Of a stretch of DNA of 64,000 bases, positions 1 through 9,393 are shown one piece after another. This DNA comes from Diaphorobacter ruginosibacter (GTDB lineage: Bacteria > Pseudomonadota > Gammaproteobacteria > Burkholderiales > Burkholderiaceae_C). The DNA lies in NCBI RefSeq assembly GCF_014395975.1, contig NZ_CP060714.1, forward strand, positions 3,534,001 through 3,598,000. The letters are read 5' to 3'. The notes under the pieces were generated by a model. It did no database searches. It had not been told where the DNA came from and saw only the letters and a list, made by a program, of their open reading frames with translations. Within the stretch, counting starts at the first letter, position 1. The number at the start of each line of letters is the position of its first letter. The translations under genes and the position numbers were made by a program.

Positions 1-44
1 CTATTGACATTGCCTCCAGACGGGCAAGCCAATGGCGAAGACAC
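1..44 (-). CDS. Possible start of the next gene of the malonate operon (partial)
   Basis: On the minus strand, 21 bases beyond the malonyl-CoA decarboxylase stop, a GTG at 42-44 follows a purine-rich GGAGGAG at 50-56 with 5-base spacing, and the frame is open to the window edge. Only 14 codons are visible, so the product cannot be recognised. In mat loci the gene after matA is often matB (malonyl-CoA synthetase); that is inference from context only. Confidence 0.25.
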   Translation of the reverse strand, partial: MSSPLACPSGGNVN

Positions 45-65
45 TGTTGCTCCTCCGGCAGCCCC

Positions 66-1523
66 TCAGTCGCGGCACAGCGCGTCGATTTCGCTCGACA
101 CCGGCACGCGCCCCTCAGCGAGCATTGCGCGGTGCTTGTCGATGCGCTTGAGGTCGTAGAGGTAGTTCACCATCATCCCGAACGACTGCTTCTGGCCCTT
201 GGACGAAGGATCCCCAGCCCAGTTCAGGCGTTCCACTCGCGCGCCGTTGCCCAGGTGGAAACGCGCCACCGGATCGACCGGCTTGCCGTCCGCCATCTCC
301 CGACCCAGGTAGCGCGCCGCGCATTCGGTGACGAACTGGCGCACGGGCGACTTCGCATCGAGTTCCAGTGCACTGGCCTCGGCCGCAGCCATCACGTGCG
401 CTGCCTGCGGCGGCTCGAAGCCCACGGCGCGGCCCAGTTCGCCCAGGCGCTTCTCGTCAAGCAGCTGCAGTTGCTGTGCGCAGTGCTTGCCAAGCCAGGA
501 ACGGAACCCGGGAATCGGCGACAGGGTGGCGAACCGCTTGAGGCGCGGGAACTCCTCGGCCAGCGTCTCGGCCACATGCTTGATCAGCGAATCGCCGAAG
601 CTCACGCCGCGCAGCCCCGTCTGCGTGTTGCTGATGGAGTAGAAGATGGCGGTGGTCGCCTTGTTCAGGTCGGCAGCCGCCGCGGACTCATCGAGCAGCG
701 GCGTGATCGAGGCGGACATCTCGGTGACCAGGGCCACCTCCACGAAGATCAGCGGCTCATTGGGCAGGCGCGGGTGGAAGAAGCCGTAGCAGCGACGGTC
801 GCTGTCGAGGCGGTTCTTCAGATCGGCCCAGCTGCGGATGTCATGCACGGCCTCGTACTTGATGAGCTTCTCGATCAGGGACGCGGGAGAATCCCAGGAG
901 AGGCGGCGCAGGTCGAGAAACGCCACGTCGAACCAGGTGGCGAAGAGCTGCTCGAGCTCCGCCTCGAGCGGCATCAGCCGCTTGTCGCCCTTGAGGTGCG
1001 GGAGGAACTCCGCGCGCAGGTCCACGAGGAAGCGCATGCCCTGGGGAAACGCCGAGAAGCGCTGCAGCAGCCGCGTGCGCGGCGAGGTCAGCACACGGCG
1101 CAATGCGGCCTCGGCCTGCGGCGCGTCGGGCGTGCCGACGGCGGCTTCGTATTTCTGCTGCGCATTCTTCACACGCGCGGCGTCGGGCGTGAACTGCTCG
1201 CACATCAGCAGCCACAGATCCCGGCGCTCCTCTGGCGAGGCTTCCGCGTACCACTGGGCGATGGCCTCGGCGCGGCGCCCGCCCTCCACTTCGCTCACAC
1301 GCGGTGCAACAACCTCCTGCAGGTCGGTGAGCAGCCGCCTCAGCGCGCGCGGGGACAGCGCCTCGCCGCTACGGCGCAGCGTGGCCTCGAGGCGATCATG
1401 CGTGGAGCGCGGCGGTGCCTCCTTGCCCGCTACCGCGCCGCCCGCTCCGGCATCGGCGTTCTTGGAATCGCCACCCATCAGGCGGGCAACGTTGCGGGAC
1501 AACCAGGTGGTGGCGGCATTCAT
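66..1523 (-). CDS. matA: Malonyl-CoA decarboxylase
   Basis: Cytoplasmic enzyme converting malonyl-CoA to acetyl-CoA and CO2. The 485-residue protein has the family layout: an alpha-helical N-terminal half (residues about 40-190) and a catalytic GNAT-fold half. Recognisable stretches are FFHPRLPNEPLIFVEVAL, the TLSPIPGF segment that carries the conserved serine, and RFHLGNGARVERLNW with the conserved catalytic histidine near the C terminus. The ATG at 1521-1523 overlaps the TGA of the upstream GntR gene as ATGA, so the two are translationally coupled. With that regulator it resembles the matRA arrangement for malonate use. Confidence 0.92.
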   Translation of the reverse strand: MNAATTWLSRNVARLMGGDSKNADAGAGGAVAGKEAPPRSTHDRLEATLRRSGEALSPRALRRLLTDLQEVVAPRVSEVEGGRRAEAIAQWYAEASPEERRDLWLLMCEQFTPDAARVKNAQQKYEAAVGTPDAPQAEAALRRVLTSPRTRLLQRFSAFPQGMRFLVDLRAEFLPHLKGDKRLMPLEAELEQLFATWFDVAFLDLRRLSWDSPASLIEKLIKYEAVHDIRSWADLKNRLDSDRRCYGFFHPRLPNEPLIFVEVALVTEMSASITPLLDESAAAADLNKATTAIFYSISNTQTGLRGVSFGDSLIKHVAETLAEEFPRLKRFATLSPIPGFRSWLGKHCAQQLQLLDEKRLGELGRAVGFEPPQAAHVMAAAEASALELDAKSPVRQFVTECAARYLGREMADGKPVDPVARFHLGNGARVERLNWAGDPSSKGQKQSFGMMVNYLYDLKRIDKHRAMLAEGRVPVSSEIDALCRD

Positions 1524-2188
1524 AGGGCAATCCGGGAAGAGTGGTGACGAGAAAGTTCGCGCAGCGCTTCGCGCTGTGCGGAAAGGTGGTGGCGCATGGC
1601 CTGCTCCGCGGCCGGTGCATCGCGCCGCTTGAGTGCGGCGAAGACAGCCAGGTGCTCGGACAGGCTCTGCTGGAGCCGACCTGGCGCATGCAGTTGCTGC
1701 AGCCGCGCAAGCCGCAGGATCTTGCGCAGGTCTCCGATGCTCTGGGCCAGCCAGCGGTTGTCCGCAAGCGTGATGAAAGCCTCGTGGATCGAGAGATTGG
1801 CGGCGTAGTATTCGTTGATGTCGCCCGCCTGCGCATGGTGCGTCAGCCGCTCGTGCAGCAATTCGAGCGCCTGGATGTCGGCCTGGTTGGCCTTCTGCGT
1901 GGCTTCGTAGGCGGCCCGGCCTTCGAGCAGTTCGATGATGGGAAAAATGTCGTCCACATCCCGTTCGGTGATCTGGGCGACGAAACAGCCCCGCCGCGGC
2001 TCATGGCGGGCCAGCCCTTCCGCCACGAGCACCTTCAGCGCCTCGCGCAGCGGCGTGCGCGAAATCTCCAGTTGCTCGCACAGCCGGATCTCGTCGAGAA
2101 AACTGCCCGGTGCCAAAACGCCGTCAAAGATCAGCTCCCGCAATCTTTCAGCGACCTGATCATGCAACGAGTTGGCAATGGAGCGCAT
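1520..2188 (-). CDS. matR: GntR-family regulator (FCD subfamily), MatR-like
   Basis: Transcription factor of about 222 residues: winged helix-turn-helix at the N terminus (LREALKVLVAEGLARHEPRRG) followed by an all-helical FCD ligand domain with the usual metal/ligand histidines (for example in the SIHEAF segment). The start at 2188 (Met-Arg-Ser-Ile) fits the family better than an ATG 33 bases upstream at 2221. It is the first gene of the matA operon and ends in an ATGA overlap with it. By analogy with Rhizobium MatR it probably represses the operon and responds to malonate or malonyl-CoA; the ligand is inferred from position only. Confidence 0.85.
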   Translation of the reverse strand: MRSIANSLHDQVAERLRELIFDGVLAPGSFLDEIRLCEQLEISRTPLREALKVLVAEGLARHEPRRGCFVAQITERDVDDIFPIIELLEGRAAYEATQKANQADIQALELLHERLTHHAQAGDINEYYAANLSIHEAFITLADNRWLAQSIGDLRKILRLARLQQLHAPGRLQQSLSEHLAVFAALKRRDAPAAEQAMRHHLSAQREALRELSRHHSSRIAL

Positions 2189-2309
2189 GGCAGTTTCAGA
2201 ACGTATGCGGCAGGGTCTCAACCTCAGGCAGAAATGTGAACCAGGCCGCGAATCACCCTCAAAACATCGCCATCGGCGTTCAATCGATTTCTATCTGCGG
2301 CCAGATTCG

Positions 2310-2345
2310 TAATTTCTCATAATTATGTATAAATATAAAGAGAAA
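2310..2345 (-). promoter_or_regulatory. AT-rich promoter/operator region of matR-matA
   Basis: This is the only strongly AT-rich stretch upstream of matR, with overlapping TATA-like hexamers and an ATGTAT/ATACAT core at about 2325-2331. Such TGTATACA-like cores are common in FCD-GntR operators. Assignment is by position and composition only. Confidence 0.3.
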
Positions 2346-2473
2346 TTTGTTCGGGTTACTACCAGGAATTCTCTCCACGAATGAATCGACAGGCAGCTAG
2401 CGCGAATCAGGATGTTGCGGGTGTGGGACGGGCTCCTCGGAGTGGAATGCCCGTCCAAAGTGCCCGAGATCGC

Positions 2474-3280
2474 TCAGCGTTGCTTGTGCGCCCAACCCCA
2501 GAGCGCGGCGCCGGCCAGAATCATCGGCAGGCACAGCCATTGCCCCATGCTCATGCCCAGCGAGAGGATGCCCAGGAAATCGTCGGGCTCGCGGAAGTAC
2601 TCCGCAATGAAGCGGAACACGCCGTAGCCCACCAGGAACGCCGCCGCCACCTCGCCGGTCTTGCGCGGCTTGCGTGCATAGAGCCAGAGCAGCACGAACA
2701 GCAGCAGGCCCTCCATCAGGAACTGGTAGATCTGCGAAGGATGGCGCGGCAGCATCGTGCCGCTTTGCGGGAAGACCATGCCCCAGGGCAGATCCGGGCT
2801 GGCAAGACGCCCCCACAGCTCGCCGTTGATGAAGTTGCCGATGCGGCCCGCGGCGAGGCCCGTCGGAACACAGGGGGCCACGAAATCGGCTACCTCGAGC
2901 CAGGGCTTCCTGCGCGAATGCGCGAACCACAGCATCGAGCCGATCACGCCCAGGAGGCCGCCATGAAAGCTCATGCCGCCCTGCCAGACAAAGAACACCT
3001 CCAGCGGGTGACTCAGGTAGTAGCCCGGCTTGTAGAACAGGCAGTAGCCCAGCCGCCCCCCCACCACCACGCCCAGCACGCCGAGAAAGAGAATGTCCTC
3101 CACGTCCTTGCGGGTCCAGGCCCGGTCGCCGGTCATCGAGGCATAGGGCTGGTGGCGAAGGCGCAGGCAGCCCAGCAGCAGGAACAGCCCGAAGGCCACC
3201 AGATAGGTGATGCCATACCAGTGAATGGCGAGCGGCCCGATTTGCAGGGCGACGGGGTCGATATGCGGGTACATCAGCAT
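2474..3280 (-). CDS. lgt: Prolipoprotein diacylglyceryl transferase
   Basis: Inner-membrane enzyme that transfers diacylglycerol from phosphatidylglycerol to the lipobox cysteine of prolipoproteins, the first step of lipoprotein maturation. The protein (268 residues from the start chosen) has the usual seven-helix pattern, the early IHWYGITYLVAF segment and the Lgt signature AAGRIGNFINGELWGR with its essential arginine and asparagine. The start at 3280 (MLMYPHIDP) matches typical family N termini; ATGs at 3289, 3313 and 3274 are alternatives and no clear ribosome binding site decides between them. It stands alone, divergent from the GlxA-type regulator. Confidence 0.93.
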   Translation of the reverse strand: MLMYPHIDPVALQIGPLAIHWYGITYLVAFGLFLLLGCLRLRHQPYASMTGDRAWTRKDVEDILFLGVLGVVVGGRLGYCLFYKPGYYLSHPLEVFFVWQGGMSFHGGLLGVIGSMLWFAHSRRKPWLEVADFVAPCVPTGLAAGRIGNFINGELWGRLASPDLPWGMVFPQSGTMLPRHPSQIYQFLMEGLLLFVLLWLYARKPRKTGEVAAAFLVGYGVFRFIAEYFREPDDFLGILSLGMSMGQWLCLPMILAGAALWGWAHKQR

Positions 3281-3436
3281 GGCAGGCATTGTGCCGCATG
3301 CCTGCACCCGCACGGACTCGGCTGGAATTGCCCGCCTCCCCTAGCTCCGGGAAGAATCGCTCTGCTCCAAGGTACTGGCAAGATTTGTGGGAACAATGTC
3401 CTTGCTGCCAAGCATGACATCCGGAATACTGGCCCC

Positions 3437-4480
3437 ATGCCAAGCAAGCCGAATGCACCCCAGCGCGTCCCGCAGTCCATCCACGAAGGCCATCTGGTCG
3501 TGTGCATCGGCTTTGACGGCGCGATGAGCCTGGATATCGCCGGGCCTCTGCAGGTGTTCTCCACCGCCAACGAAATGCGCATGCGGCAAGGCATGCGGCC
3601 GTGGTATCGCACCCAGCTGGCGGCGGGCAACGACCTGGTGGTCACCACCTCCAGCGGCCTGCGCATGCTGGCCGACGTGCGCTGGAGCGAACTGGCGCCG
3701 CTGCCCTACAACAGCACCGTGCTGGTTCCAGGCGGCGATGGCGTTGACCAGGTGCGCCACGACACGGCCCTGCGCGAGTGGCTCGTGCGGACCGAACCCC
3801 GCGTGGCCCGCATGGGCTCGGTCTGCTCGGGAGCCCTGGTGCTGGCCGGCAGCGGCCTGCTGGACGGGCATTGCGCCACCACGCACTGGTGCCGCGTCGA
3901 CGAGATGCGCCAGCGGCACCCGGACATCTCCGTGGACAGCGATCGACTGCATACCTTCGATGCGGATGACCCTGTCTACGGGCACCTGTTCACCTCGGCC
4001 GGTGTCACGGCCGGCATCGACCTCGCGCTTGCACTGGTCGAGGCCGACCTGGGGCGTGCCACCGCGCTGGCAACGGCGCGCCAGCTGGTGATGTTCATGC
4101 GCCGCCCCGGAGGACAGGCGCAGTTCAGCCCGTTGCTCACGCCCGAAACCACCCATGCGCCGCGCCTTGCGCAATTGCTGGACTGGATTCCCGGCCAGAT
4201 CGGCAGCGACCTGAGCGTGGAGCGGCTGGCCGAGCAGGCCTGCCTGCCCCCGCGCACGCTGGCGCGCGTGTTCCACAAGGAACTCGGGACCACGCCCGCG
4301 AAATACGTGGAGCGCGTGCGCGTGGAGGCCGCCTCCGCCCTGCTCGGCCAGCGGCAGGCATCTGTCGCCACCGTCGCGCGCCTGTGCGGGTTCGGGCATC
4401 CGGAAAACCTGCGGCGCAGCTTTCACCGGCATCTGGCGGTCAGCCCCCAGGCGTTTGCCGAGCGGTTCGGCTCCGGTTGA
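3437..4480 (+). CDS. GlxA-family transcriptional regulator (DJ-1/PfpI domain plus AraC HTH)
   Basis: A 347-residue regulator with an N-terminal DJ-1/PfpI-like class I glutamine amidotransferase domain (residues about 18-195, nucleophile-elbow cysteine C130 in SVCSGALVLAG) and a C-terminal AraC-type DNA-binding domain (about 235-345). Such proteins activate amino-acid, betaine or aldehyde-stress genes. The open frame extends far upstream but that part is antisense to lgt, so the ATG at 3437 is chosen. It lies 137 bases before an MFS gene in the same direction and may control it; that link is inferred. Confidence 0.85.
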   Translation: MPSKPNAPQRVPQSIHEGHLVVCIGFDGAMSLDIAGPLQVFSTANEMRMRQGMRPWYRTQLAAGNDLVVTTSSGLRMLADVRWSELAPLPYNSTVLVPGGDGVDQVRHDTALREWLVRTEPRVARMGSVCSGALVLAGSGLLDGHCATTHWCRVDEMRQRHPDISVDSDRLHTFDADDPVYGHLFTSAGVTAGIDLALALVEADLGRATALATARQLVMFMRRPGGQAQFSPLLTPETTHAPRLAQLLDWIPGQIGSDLSVERLAEQACLPPRTLARVFHKELGTTPAKYVERVRVEAASALLGQRQASVATVARLCGFGHPENLRRSFHRHLAVSPQAFAERFGSG

Positions 4481-4616
4481 CGGCTCGCCCCACCCGTCGT
4501 CGCCGACTCCCCCCAACTCACCCTTCGATTCGAGGCCATGCGGCTGCATGGCCGGAGCGTCTCTTCGCCCTTTGTTTTCATCTCGGTTTTCATATCACCC
4601 AGGAGCCTCACGCATC

Positions 4617-5822
4617 ATGATCCTGCGCCGCTACCCCCAACTCGCCGTGCTGAGCGTCGCCCAGGCCCTGTACTGGTCGTGCTCCATCATCGGCATCGCG
4701 CTCACGGCGCTGATCGGCCAGCGCATGGCGCCCTGGCCCCTGCTGACCACCCTGCCCCTGGCACTGCTGGTGCTGGGTAACCTGATGGCAGTGGGCACGC
4801 TCGCGCGCTGGATGCAGCAACTCGGAAGAGCGCGCGGGCTGCAGCGCGGAGCCGCATTCGGCATTGCCGCCGGCCTGCTGGCCGCGCTGGCGGTGCATCT
4901 GCAGAGCTTTGCTCTGTTCTGCGTGGCGATGATCCTGCTCGGCGTGTACCAGGCCTCCGCGGGCTTCTACCGTTTCGCCGCACTCGATGGCGTGGACGCG
5001 CAGCACAAGGGCCGCGCTGCCGCCTGGGTGGTCGCGGGCGGCATTGCCGCAGCCGCCATCGCCCCGGGCGTGGCCCTGCACGCGGTGAACTGGCTTCCGA
5101 CACCCATGGCGGGGGCCTATGCGTTCATTGCCTTGCTGGCACTGTGCGCCCTGCTGCTGCTCACGCAGTTGCCGCAGTCCCGGACGGATCCGGCTGCGGC
5201 GCATCCCACGCCCGCAGCCCTTCTCGCCACATCGCGCCGCGCACTCTGGTCGCGCCCCGCCATACGGCAGGCCCTGTGTGTCACGGCCTGCGGGCACGGG
5301 CTGATGATCCTGGTGATGAATGCGACGCCGCTGGCCATGCACGGCCATGGCCATGCGCTCGCCACATCCACCCACGTCATCCAGTGGCATGTGCTGGGCA
5401 TGTTCCTGCCATCGCTCGCGGCGGGCAGCCTGGTGGACCGATGGGGCGCCAGGCCGGTGGCATGGACCGGAGCCCTGCTGCTCGCGGCCAGCGCCGCGAT
5501 GGCGCTCAGCGGCCTGTCATCGACGCAGTTCCTCATCAGTTCGCTGCTGCTGGGCGCGGGCTGGAACCTGATGCTGCTGGCCGGCACCACCCTGTTGTCT
5601 GCGGCGCACACACCCGACGAACGCTCCGTGGCGCAGCCCATGATGGAGTGGACCAACAGCGCCGTGGCCGCCCTGATGTCCTTCAGTTGCGGTGCGCTCA
5701 TGCAGACGCTGGGCTGGCAGGCGATCAACGTGTTCGCACTGGTGGTGCTCACCGCCGTCGCATGGTGGCTCAGCCGCCCGGTGAATGCGGATCAGAATCA
5801 GGCCATGAGGCAGGCATCCTGA
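4617..5822 (+). CDS. Major facilitator superfamily transporter
   Basis: Inner-membrane secondary transporter of 401 residues with about 12 predicted hydrophobic helices and a central cytoplasmic loop around residues 200-220. The motif LVDRWGARPVAWTG after helix 7 is a variant of the MFS motif A loop. The start at 4617 (MILRRYPQLAV) is preceded by AGGAG at 4601-4605, somewhat distant; further upstream codons read as low-complexity sequence. Substrate unknown. The C-terminal half carries a His-rich loop (HGHGHALATSTH) between helices. It follows the GlxA-type regulator. Confidence 0.83.
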   Translation: MILRRYPQLAVLSVAQALYWSCSIIGIALTALIGQRMAPWPLLTTLPLALLVLGNLMAVGTLARWMQQLGRARGLQRGAAFGIAAGLLAALAVHLQSFALFCVAMILLGVYQASAGFYRFAALDGVDAQHKGRAAAWVVAGGIAAAAIAPGVALHAVNWLPTPMAGAYAFIALLALCALLLLTQLPQSRTDPAAAHPTPAALLATSRRALWSRPAIRQALCVTACGHGLMILVMNATPLAMHGHGHALATSTHVIQWHVLGMFLPSLAAGSLVDRWGARPVAWTGALLLAASAAMALSGLSSTQFLISSLLLGAGWNLMLLAGTTLLSAAHTPDERSVAQPMMEWTNSAVAALMSFSCGALMQTLGWQAINVFALVVLTAVAWWLSRPVNADQNQAMRQAS

Positions 5823-5952
5823 CGCACTGGGTGCCAGGCAGCACCGCTCATGCAGGACAAGGGATGAAAATTGCCCCCAGCCCTTCACGGACGCGGCCTC
5901 GCGGGAGATACTTTCGGCTTTCGGAATTGAAGAACACAGAAAGAAGCACTCC

Positions 5953-6438
5953 ATGCAAGGCCACCCCGACGTCATCGAATGCCTGAAGTCCCTGCTGCGC
6001 GGCGAACTGGCCGCACGCGACCAGTATTTCATCCACTCGCGCCAGTACGAAGACCAGGGCTTCGTGCGCCTGTACGAACGCATCGGCCATGAGATGGAAG
6101 AGGAAACCGCGCACGCGGACGCCATCCTGCGCCGCATCCTCATGCTCGCAGGCAAACCCGACATGCGCCCCGACGCCTTCGAGCCCGGCGAGACCGTGGT
6201 GGAAATGATCCAGAAGGACCTCGCCACCGAGTACGCGGTGCGCGCCAACCTCCGCTCGGCCATGGCGCTGTGCGAGCAGCACCAGGACTACGTGAGCCGC
6301 GACATCCTGCTGGCCCAGTTGCGCGACACGGAGGAAGATCACGCCTACTGGCTCGAAAAGCAGTTGGCGCTGATCGATCAGATCGGCTTGCAGAACTATC
6401 TGCAGACACAGTCTGCGCCGTCATCGGCGGGTGCTTGA
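5953..6438 (+). CDS. bfr: Bacterioferritin-family iron storage protein lacking the haem methionine
   Basis: Ferritin-like four-helix subunit of 161 residues that would form a 24-mer iron store with ferroxidase activity. Ferroxidase ligands are all visible: E18, E51, H54, E93, E127 and H130, plus Y25. The haem ligand of classical Bfr (M52 in E. coli) is replaced: the segment reads EETAHAD, with Thr at position 52. It could be a haem-free subunit, or co-assemble with a haem-binding paralogue encoded elsewhere. A purine-rich AGAAAG lies just before the ATG. No neighbouring bfd is visible. Confidence 0.9.
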   Translation: MQGHPDVIECLKSLLRGELAARDQYFIHSRQYEDQGFVRLYERIGHEMEEETAHADAILRRILMLAGKPDMRPDAFEPGETVVEMIQKDLATEYAVRANLRSAMALCEQHQDYVSRDILLAQLRDTEEDHAYWLEKQLALIDQIGLQNYLQTQSAPSSAGA

Positions 6439-6510
6439 CTGGCTGACGCCTGTCTACGATGCGCTGATTCAGAGCCGCCGGACGATAGAAAGGTTTGTCA
6501 CGATTGTTTG

Positions 6511-6968
6511 AAGGCGGAGGCCGGGAGTGCCCCCGGCGGGGCAGTAACTTTTTGGTCTTGCCCAAAAAGTCACCAAAAATGCGCTTTGAATGCGGGGTCA
6601 CGCGGTAGAACTCACTGCGCGCTACGCGCTCCGTTCAGACAGCCACCGCGAGTCAGTTGAAAAGAGGTGCATACGGCACATTGCTTCGCTCGTGCCTGCT
6701 CGCCCGACTTCGGGCGAGCCGACTGCGCCAGTTTTGAACCGCAGGGTTGGGCTGGACACTGCCCATCTCGCGAAGTCGCGAGATGTGAGAGCACGAGCGC
6801 AGCGACGTGCCGAGTGCTCCTCCCCTTCAACTGACTCACGGCGGCTGTCTGAGCGGAGTGACGAAGGAACGAAGAGAGTTCTGCCGTGGGTATTGAAACG
6901 CCTTTTTGGTGACTTTTTGCGCGCGCAAAAAGTTACTGCCCCGCCGGGGGCACTCCCGGCCTCCGCCC
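6511..6968. repeat. About 460-base imperfect inverted repeat filling the bfr-ilvD gap
   Basis: The outer arms, 6511-6590 and 6890-6968, are inverted copies of about 80 bases with few differences (GGCGGAGGCCGGGAGTGCCC on the left arm). Inside them, 6633-6696 and 6787-6855 are inverted relatives sharing the core AGTCAGTTGA. Each arm also contains its own small hairpin around AACTTTTT/AAAAAGT. Near the centre lie two more hairpins: 6699-6718 (8-base stem, 4-base loop) and 6764-6785 (10-base stem, 2-base loop). No convincing gene lies in 6439-7096; open frames here look like by-products of the symmetry. The outer arm recurs at 38.1 kb. Confidence 0.85.
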
Positions 6969-7096
6969 TAAAAAAGACCCAGGCAACAAAAAACCGCCCC
7001 GAAGAACCAAGGCCAGTCAGCACGTAACTGACCGGCACTAGCTCGATGGAGCGGCTTTTTTCGAGACGACCTGGATCGGTCAACCCATTAAATACA

Positions 7097-8965
7097 TCAA
7101 TCGTCCAGCAGCGACACGTCGCGCACAGCCCCCTTGTCGGCAGAGGTCACAAGCTTGGCATAGGCCTTGAGCGCCGTCGACACCTTGCGCGGGCGTACCT
7201 TGGAAGGCTTCCAGCCCTTGGCGTCCTGCGCTGCGCGGCGCCTGGCGAGCTCCTCGTCACTCAACAGCACGTCGATCGTGCGGTTGGGAATGTCGATGCG
7301 GATGCGGTCGCCGTTCTGTACCAGGCCGATCGCACCGCCAGCCGCGGCCTCGGGCGAGCAGTGGCCGATGGACAGGCCCGATGTGCCGCCCGAGAAACGG
7401 CCGTCGGTGAGCAGTGCGCAGGCCTTGCCCAGGCCCTTGGACTTGATGTAGCTGGTCGGGTACAGCATTTCCTGCATGCCGGGACCACCCTTGGGACCTT
7501 CGTAGCGCACCACGACCACGTCACCGGCCTTGACCTGATCGGCCAGGATGTTCTCCACGGCTTCGTCCTGTGATTCGACCACGTGGGCCGGACCTTCGAA
7601 CACCAGGATGGAGTCGTCCACGCCCGCCGTCTTCACCACGCAGCCATCGAGCGCGATATTGCCGGTGAGCACGGCCAGGCCGCCCTCCTTGGAGAACGCA
7701 TGGTCGTAGGAGCGGATGCACCCCTCTGCGCGGTCCAGGTCGAGGCTGGGCCAGCGCGTGCTCTGACTGAACGCGACCTGCGTGGGAATGCCCGCGGGGC
7801 CTGCCATGTAGAAGGTCTTCACGGCGTCGTCCGAGGTGACGGTGACGTCCCATTGCGCGAGCGCTTCCTTCATGGTCTTCGCGTGCACCGTGGGCACGTC
7901 GGTGTGCAGCTTGCCCGCGCGGTCGAGCTCGCCCAGGATGGCCATGATGCCGCCCGCGCGGTGCACATCTTCGATGTGGTACTTGTTGGTGTTGGGCGCC
8001 ACCTTGCACAGCTGCGGCACCGAGCGCGAGAGGCGGTCGATGTCCCTCATCGTGAAGTCGATGCCTGCTTCCTGCGCGATCGCCAGCAGGTGCAGGATGG
8101 TGTTGGTGGAGCCGCCCATGGCGATATCGAGCGTCATCGCGTTCTCGAACGCCTTGAAGCCCACTGCACGCGGCAGCACGGTTTCGTCTTCCTGCTCGTA
8201 GTAGCGCTGGCACAGCTCGACGGCCAGACGGCCGGCGCGCTTGAAGAGCTGCTCACGATCCGAGTGCGTGGCCACGACCGTGCCGTTGCCCGGCAACGCC
8301 AGACCCAGCGCCTCGGCCAGACAGTTCATGGAATTGGCGGTGAACATGCCGGAGCATGAACCGCAGGTCGGGCACGCGGAGCGCTCGACCTCGGCCACCT
8401 CGGCATCGCTGACCTTGCTGTCGGCGGCCATCACCATGGCGTCGATCAGGTCGAGCTTCTTGATCTGGATGGTCTTGGAGCCATCCTGCGCAGGCACGGC
8501 CAGGCGCACCTTGCCGGCCTCCATCGGGCCGCCCGAGACGAACACGACAGGAATGTTCAGGCGCATCGCGGCCATCAGCATGCCCGGGGTGATCTTGTCG
8601 CAGTTGGAAATGCAGACCATCGCATCCGCGCAGTGCGCGTTCACCATGTATTCGACGGAGTCGGCAATCACCTCGCGGCTGGGCAGCGAGTACAGCATGC
8701 CGTCATGGCCCATGGCAATGCCGTCGTCCACGGCGATGGTGTTGAATTCCTTGGCCACGCCGCCAGCGGCCTCGATTTCACGTGCGACGAGCTGGCCCAG
8801 GTCCTTGAGGTGCACATGGCCGGGAACGAACTGCGTGAACGAGTTCACCACGGCGATGATCGGCTTGGAGAAATCGCCGTCTTTCATGCCGGTGGCGCGC
8901 CACAGCGAGCGGGCTCCAGCCATGTTGCGGCCGGCGGTGGAGGTCTTGGAACGGTATGCGGGCAT
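7097..8965 (-). CDS. ilvD: Dihydroxy-acid dehydratase
   Basis: Fe-S dehydratase of valine, leucine and isoleucine synthesis, turning 2,3-dihydroxy-acids into 2-keto-acids. The 622-residue protein has the IlvD/Edd cluster cysteines C122 (ISNCDKITPGM), C198 and C201/C204 (CPTCGSCSGMFTANSMNCL) and the conserved K124. The start at 8965 (MPAYRSKTSTAGRNMAGAR) matches the usual N terminus; the longer frame to 9070 is discarded. No strong Shine-Dalgarno is visible. It is a single-gene unit with no attenuator recognised. Confidence 0.95.
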   Translation of the reverse strand: MPAYRSKTSTAGRNMAGARSLWRATGMKDGDFSKPIIAVVNSFTQFVPGHVHLKDLGQLVAREIEAAGGVAKEFNTIAVDDGIAMGHDGMLYSLPSREVIADSVEYMVNAHCADAMVCISNCDKITPGMLMAAMRLNIPVVFVSGGPMEAGKVRLAVPAQDGSKTIQIKKLDLIDAMVMAADSKVSDAEVAEVERSACPTCGSCSGMFTANSMNCLAEALGLALPGNGTVVATHSDREQLFKRAGRLAVELCQRYYEQEDETVLPRAVGFKAFENAMTLDIAMGGSTNTILHLLAIAQEAGIDFTMRDIDRLSRSVPQLCKVAPNTNKYHIEDVHRAGGIMAILGELDRAGKLHTDVPTVHAKTMKEALAQWDVTVTSDDAVKTFYMAGPAGIPTQVAFSQSTRWPSLDLDRAEGCIRSYDHAFSKEGGLAVLTGNIALDGCVVKTAGVDDSILVFEGPAHVVESQDEAVENILADQVKAGDVVVVRYEGPKGGPGMQEMLYPTSYIKSKGLGKACALLTDGRFSGGTSGLSIGHCSPEAAAGGAIGLVQNGDRIRIDIPNRTIDVLLSDEELARRRAAQDAKGWKPSKVRPRKVSTALKAYAKLVTSADKGAVRDVSLLDD

Positions 8966-9393
8966 CGTGGATACAGAAGGAGATACTTGAAAAATCGTAG
9001 CAGGCCCTCCGTGACTCCCTGGAGGCACGGACGGCTGACGTCGGATGCGCTGCAAATGCCTGCAGGACATCCTTCCATCGATCAGCCCATGCTGGCATGG
9101 CCCGCTGGTAACCGGGTCCTCTTGCTGAAGCGTCGACGGCGCATTGCCTTGTGGGCGGCCATCGGCGCATGGGGCGGAGCCTGTCGATTATGTCCCAGCC
9201 CTGGGCCGGGCCGCGCCGGACTGCGGGAGTCCTACCGCAGCCATCGGAGATGCCGTCAATCACGAAATAGGCGGCCGGGCACCGGACAGCCGCCGCTTCC
9301 GGGCCGGTGCTACAGGAAATTGCACAGCTTTACGGTACGGACATCCGGCCGCGGCGCATCCGCCGCATCATCAATCAGTCCATCCGCAGGGGT
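8966..9393. other. Gap upstream of ilvD without a supported gene
   Basis: About 430 bases between the ilvD start and the end of the small Trp-rich gene. It must hold the ilvD promoter (minus strand) but no convincing -35/-10 pair or operator could be picked out. Short open frames on both strands show no family features. Confidence 0.5.

Noticed and set aside
2381..3436. Open frame in phase with the GlxA-type regulator extending about 350 codons upstream
   Set aside because: It is antisense to lgt and has a low-complexity composition; the family N terminus begins at 3437.
6590..7083. Open frames of about 145-153 codons on both strands within the inverted repeat
   Set aside because: Present on both strands because of the palindromic symmetry, with no family similarity or start signals.
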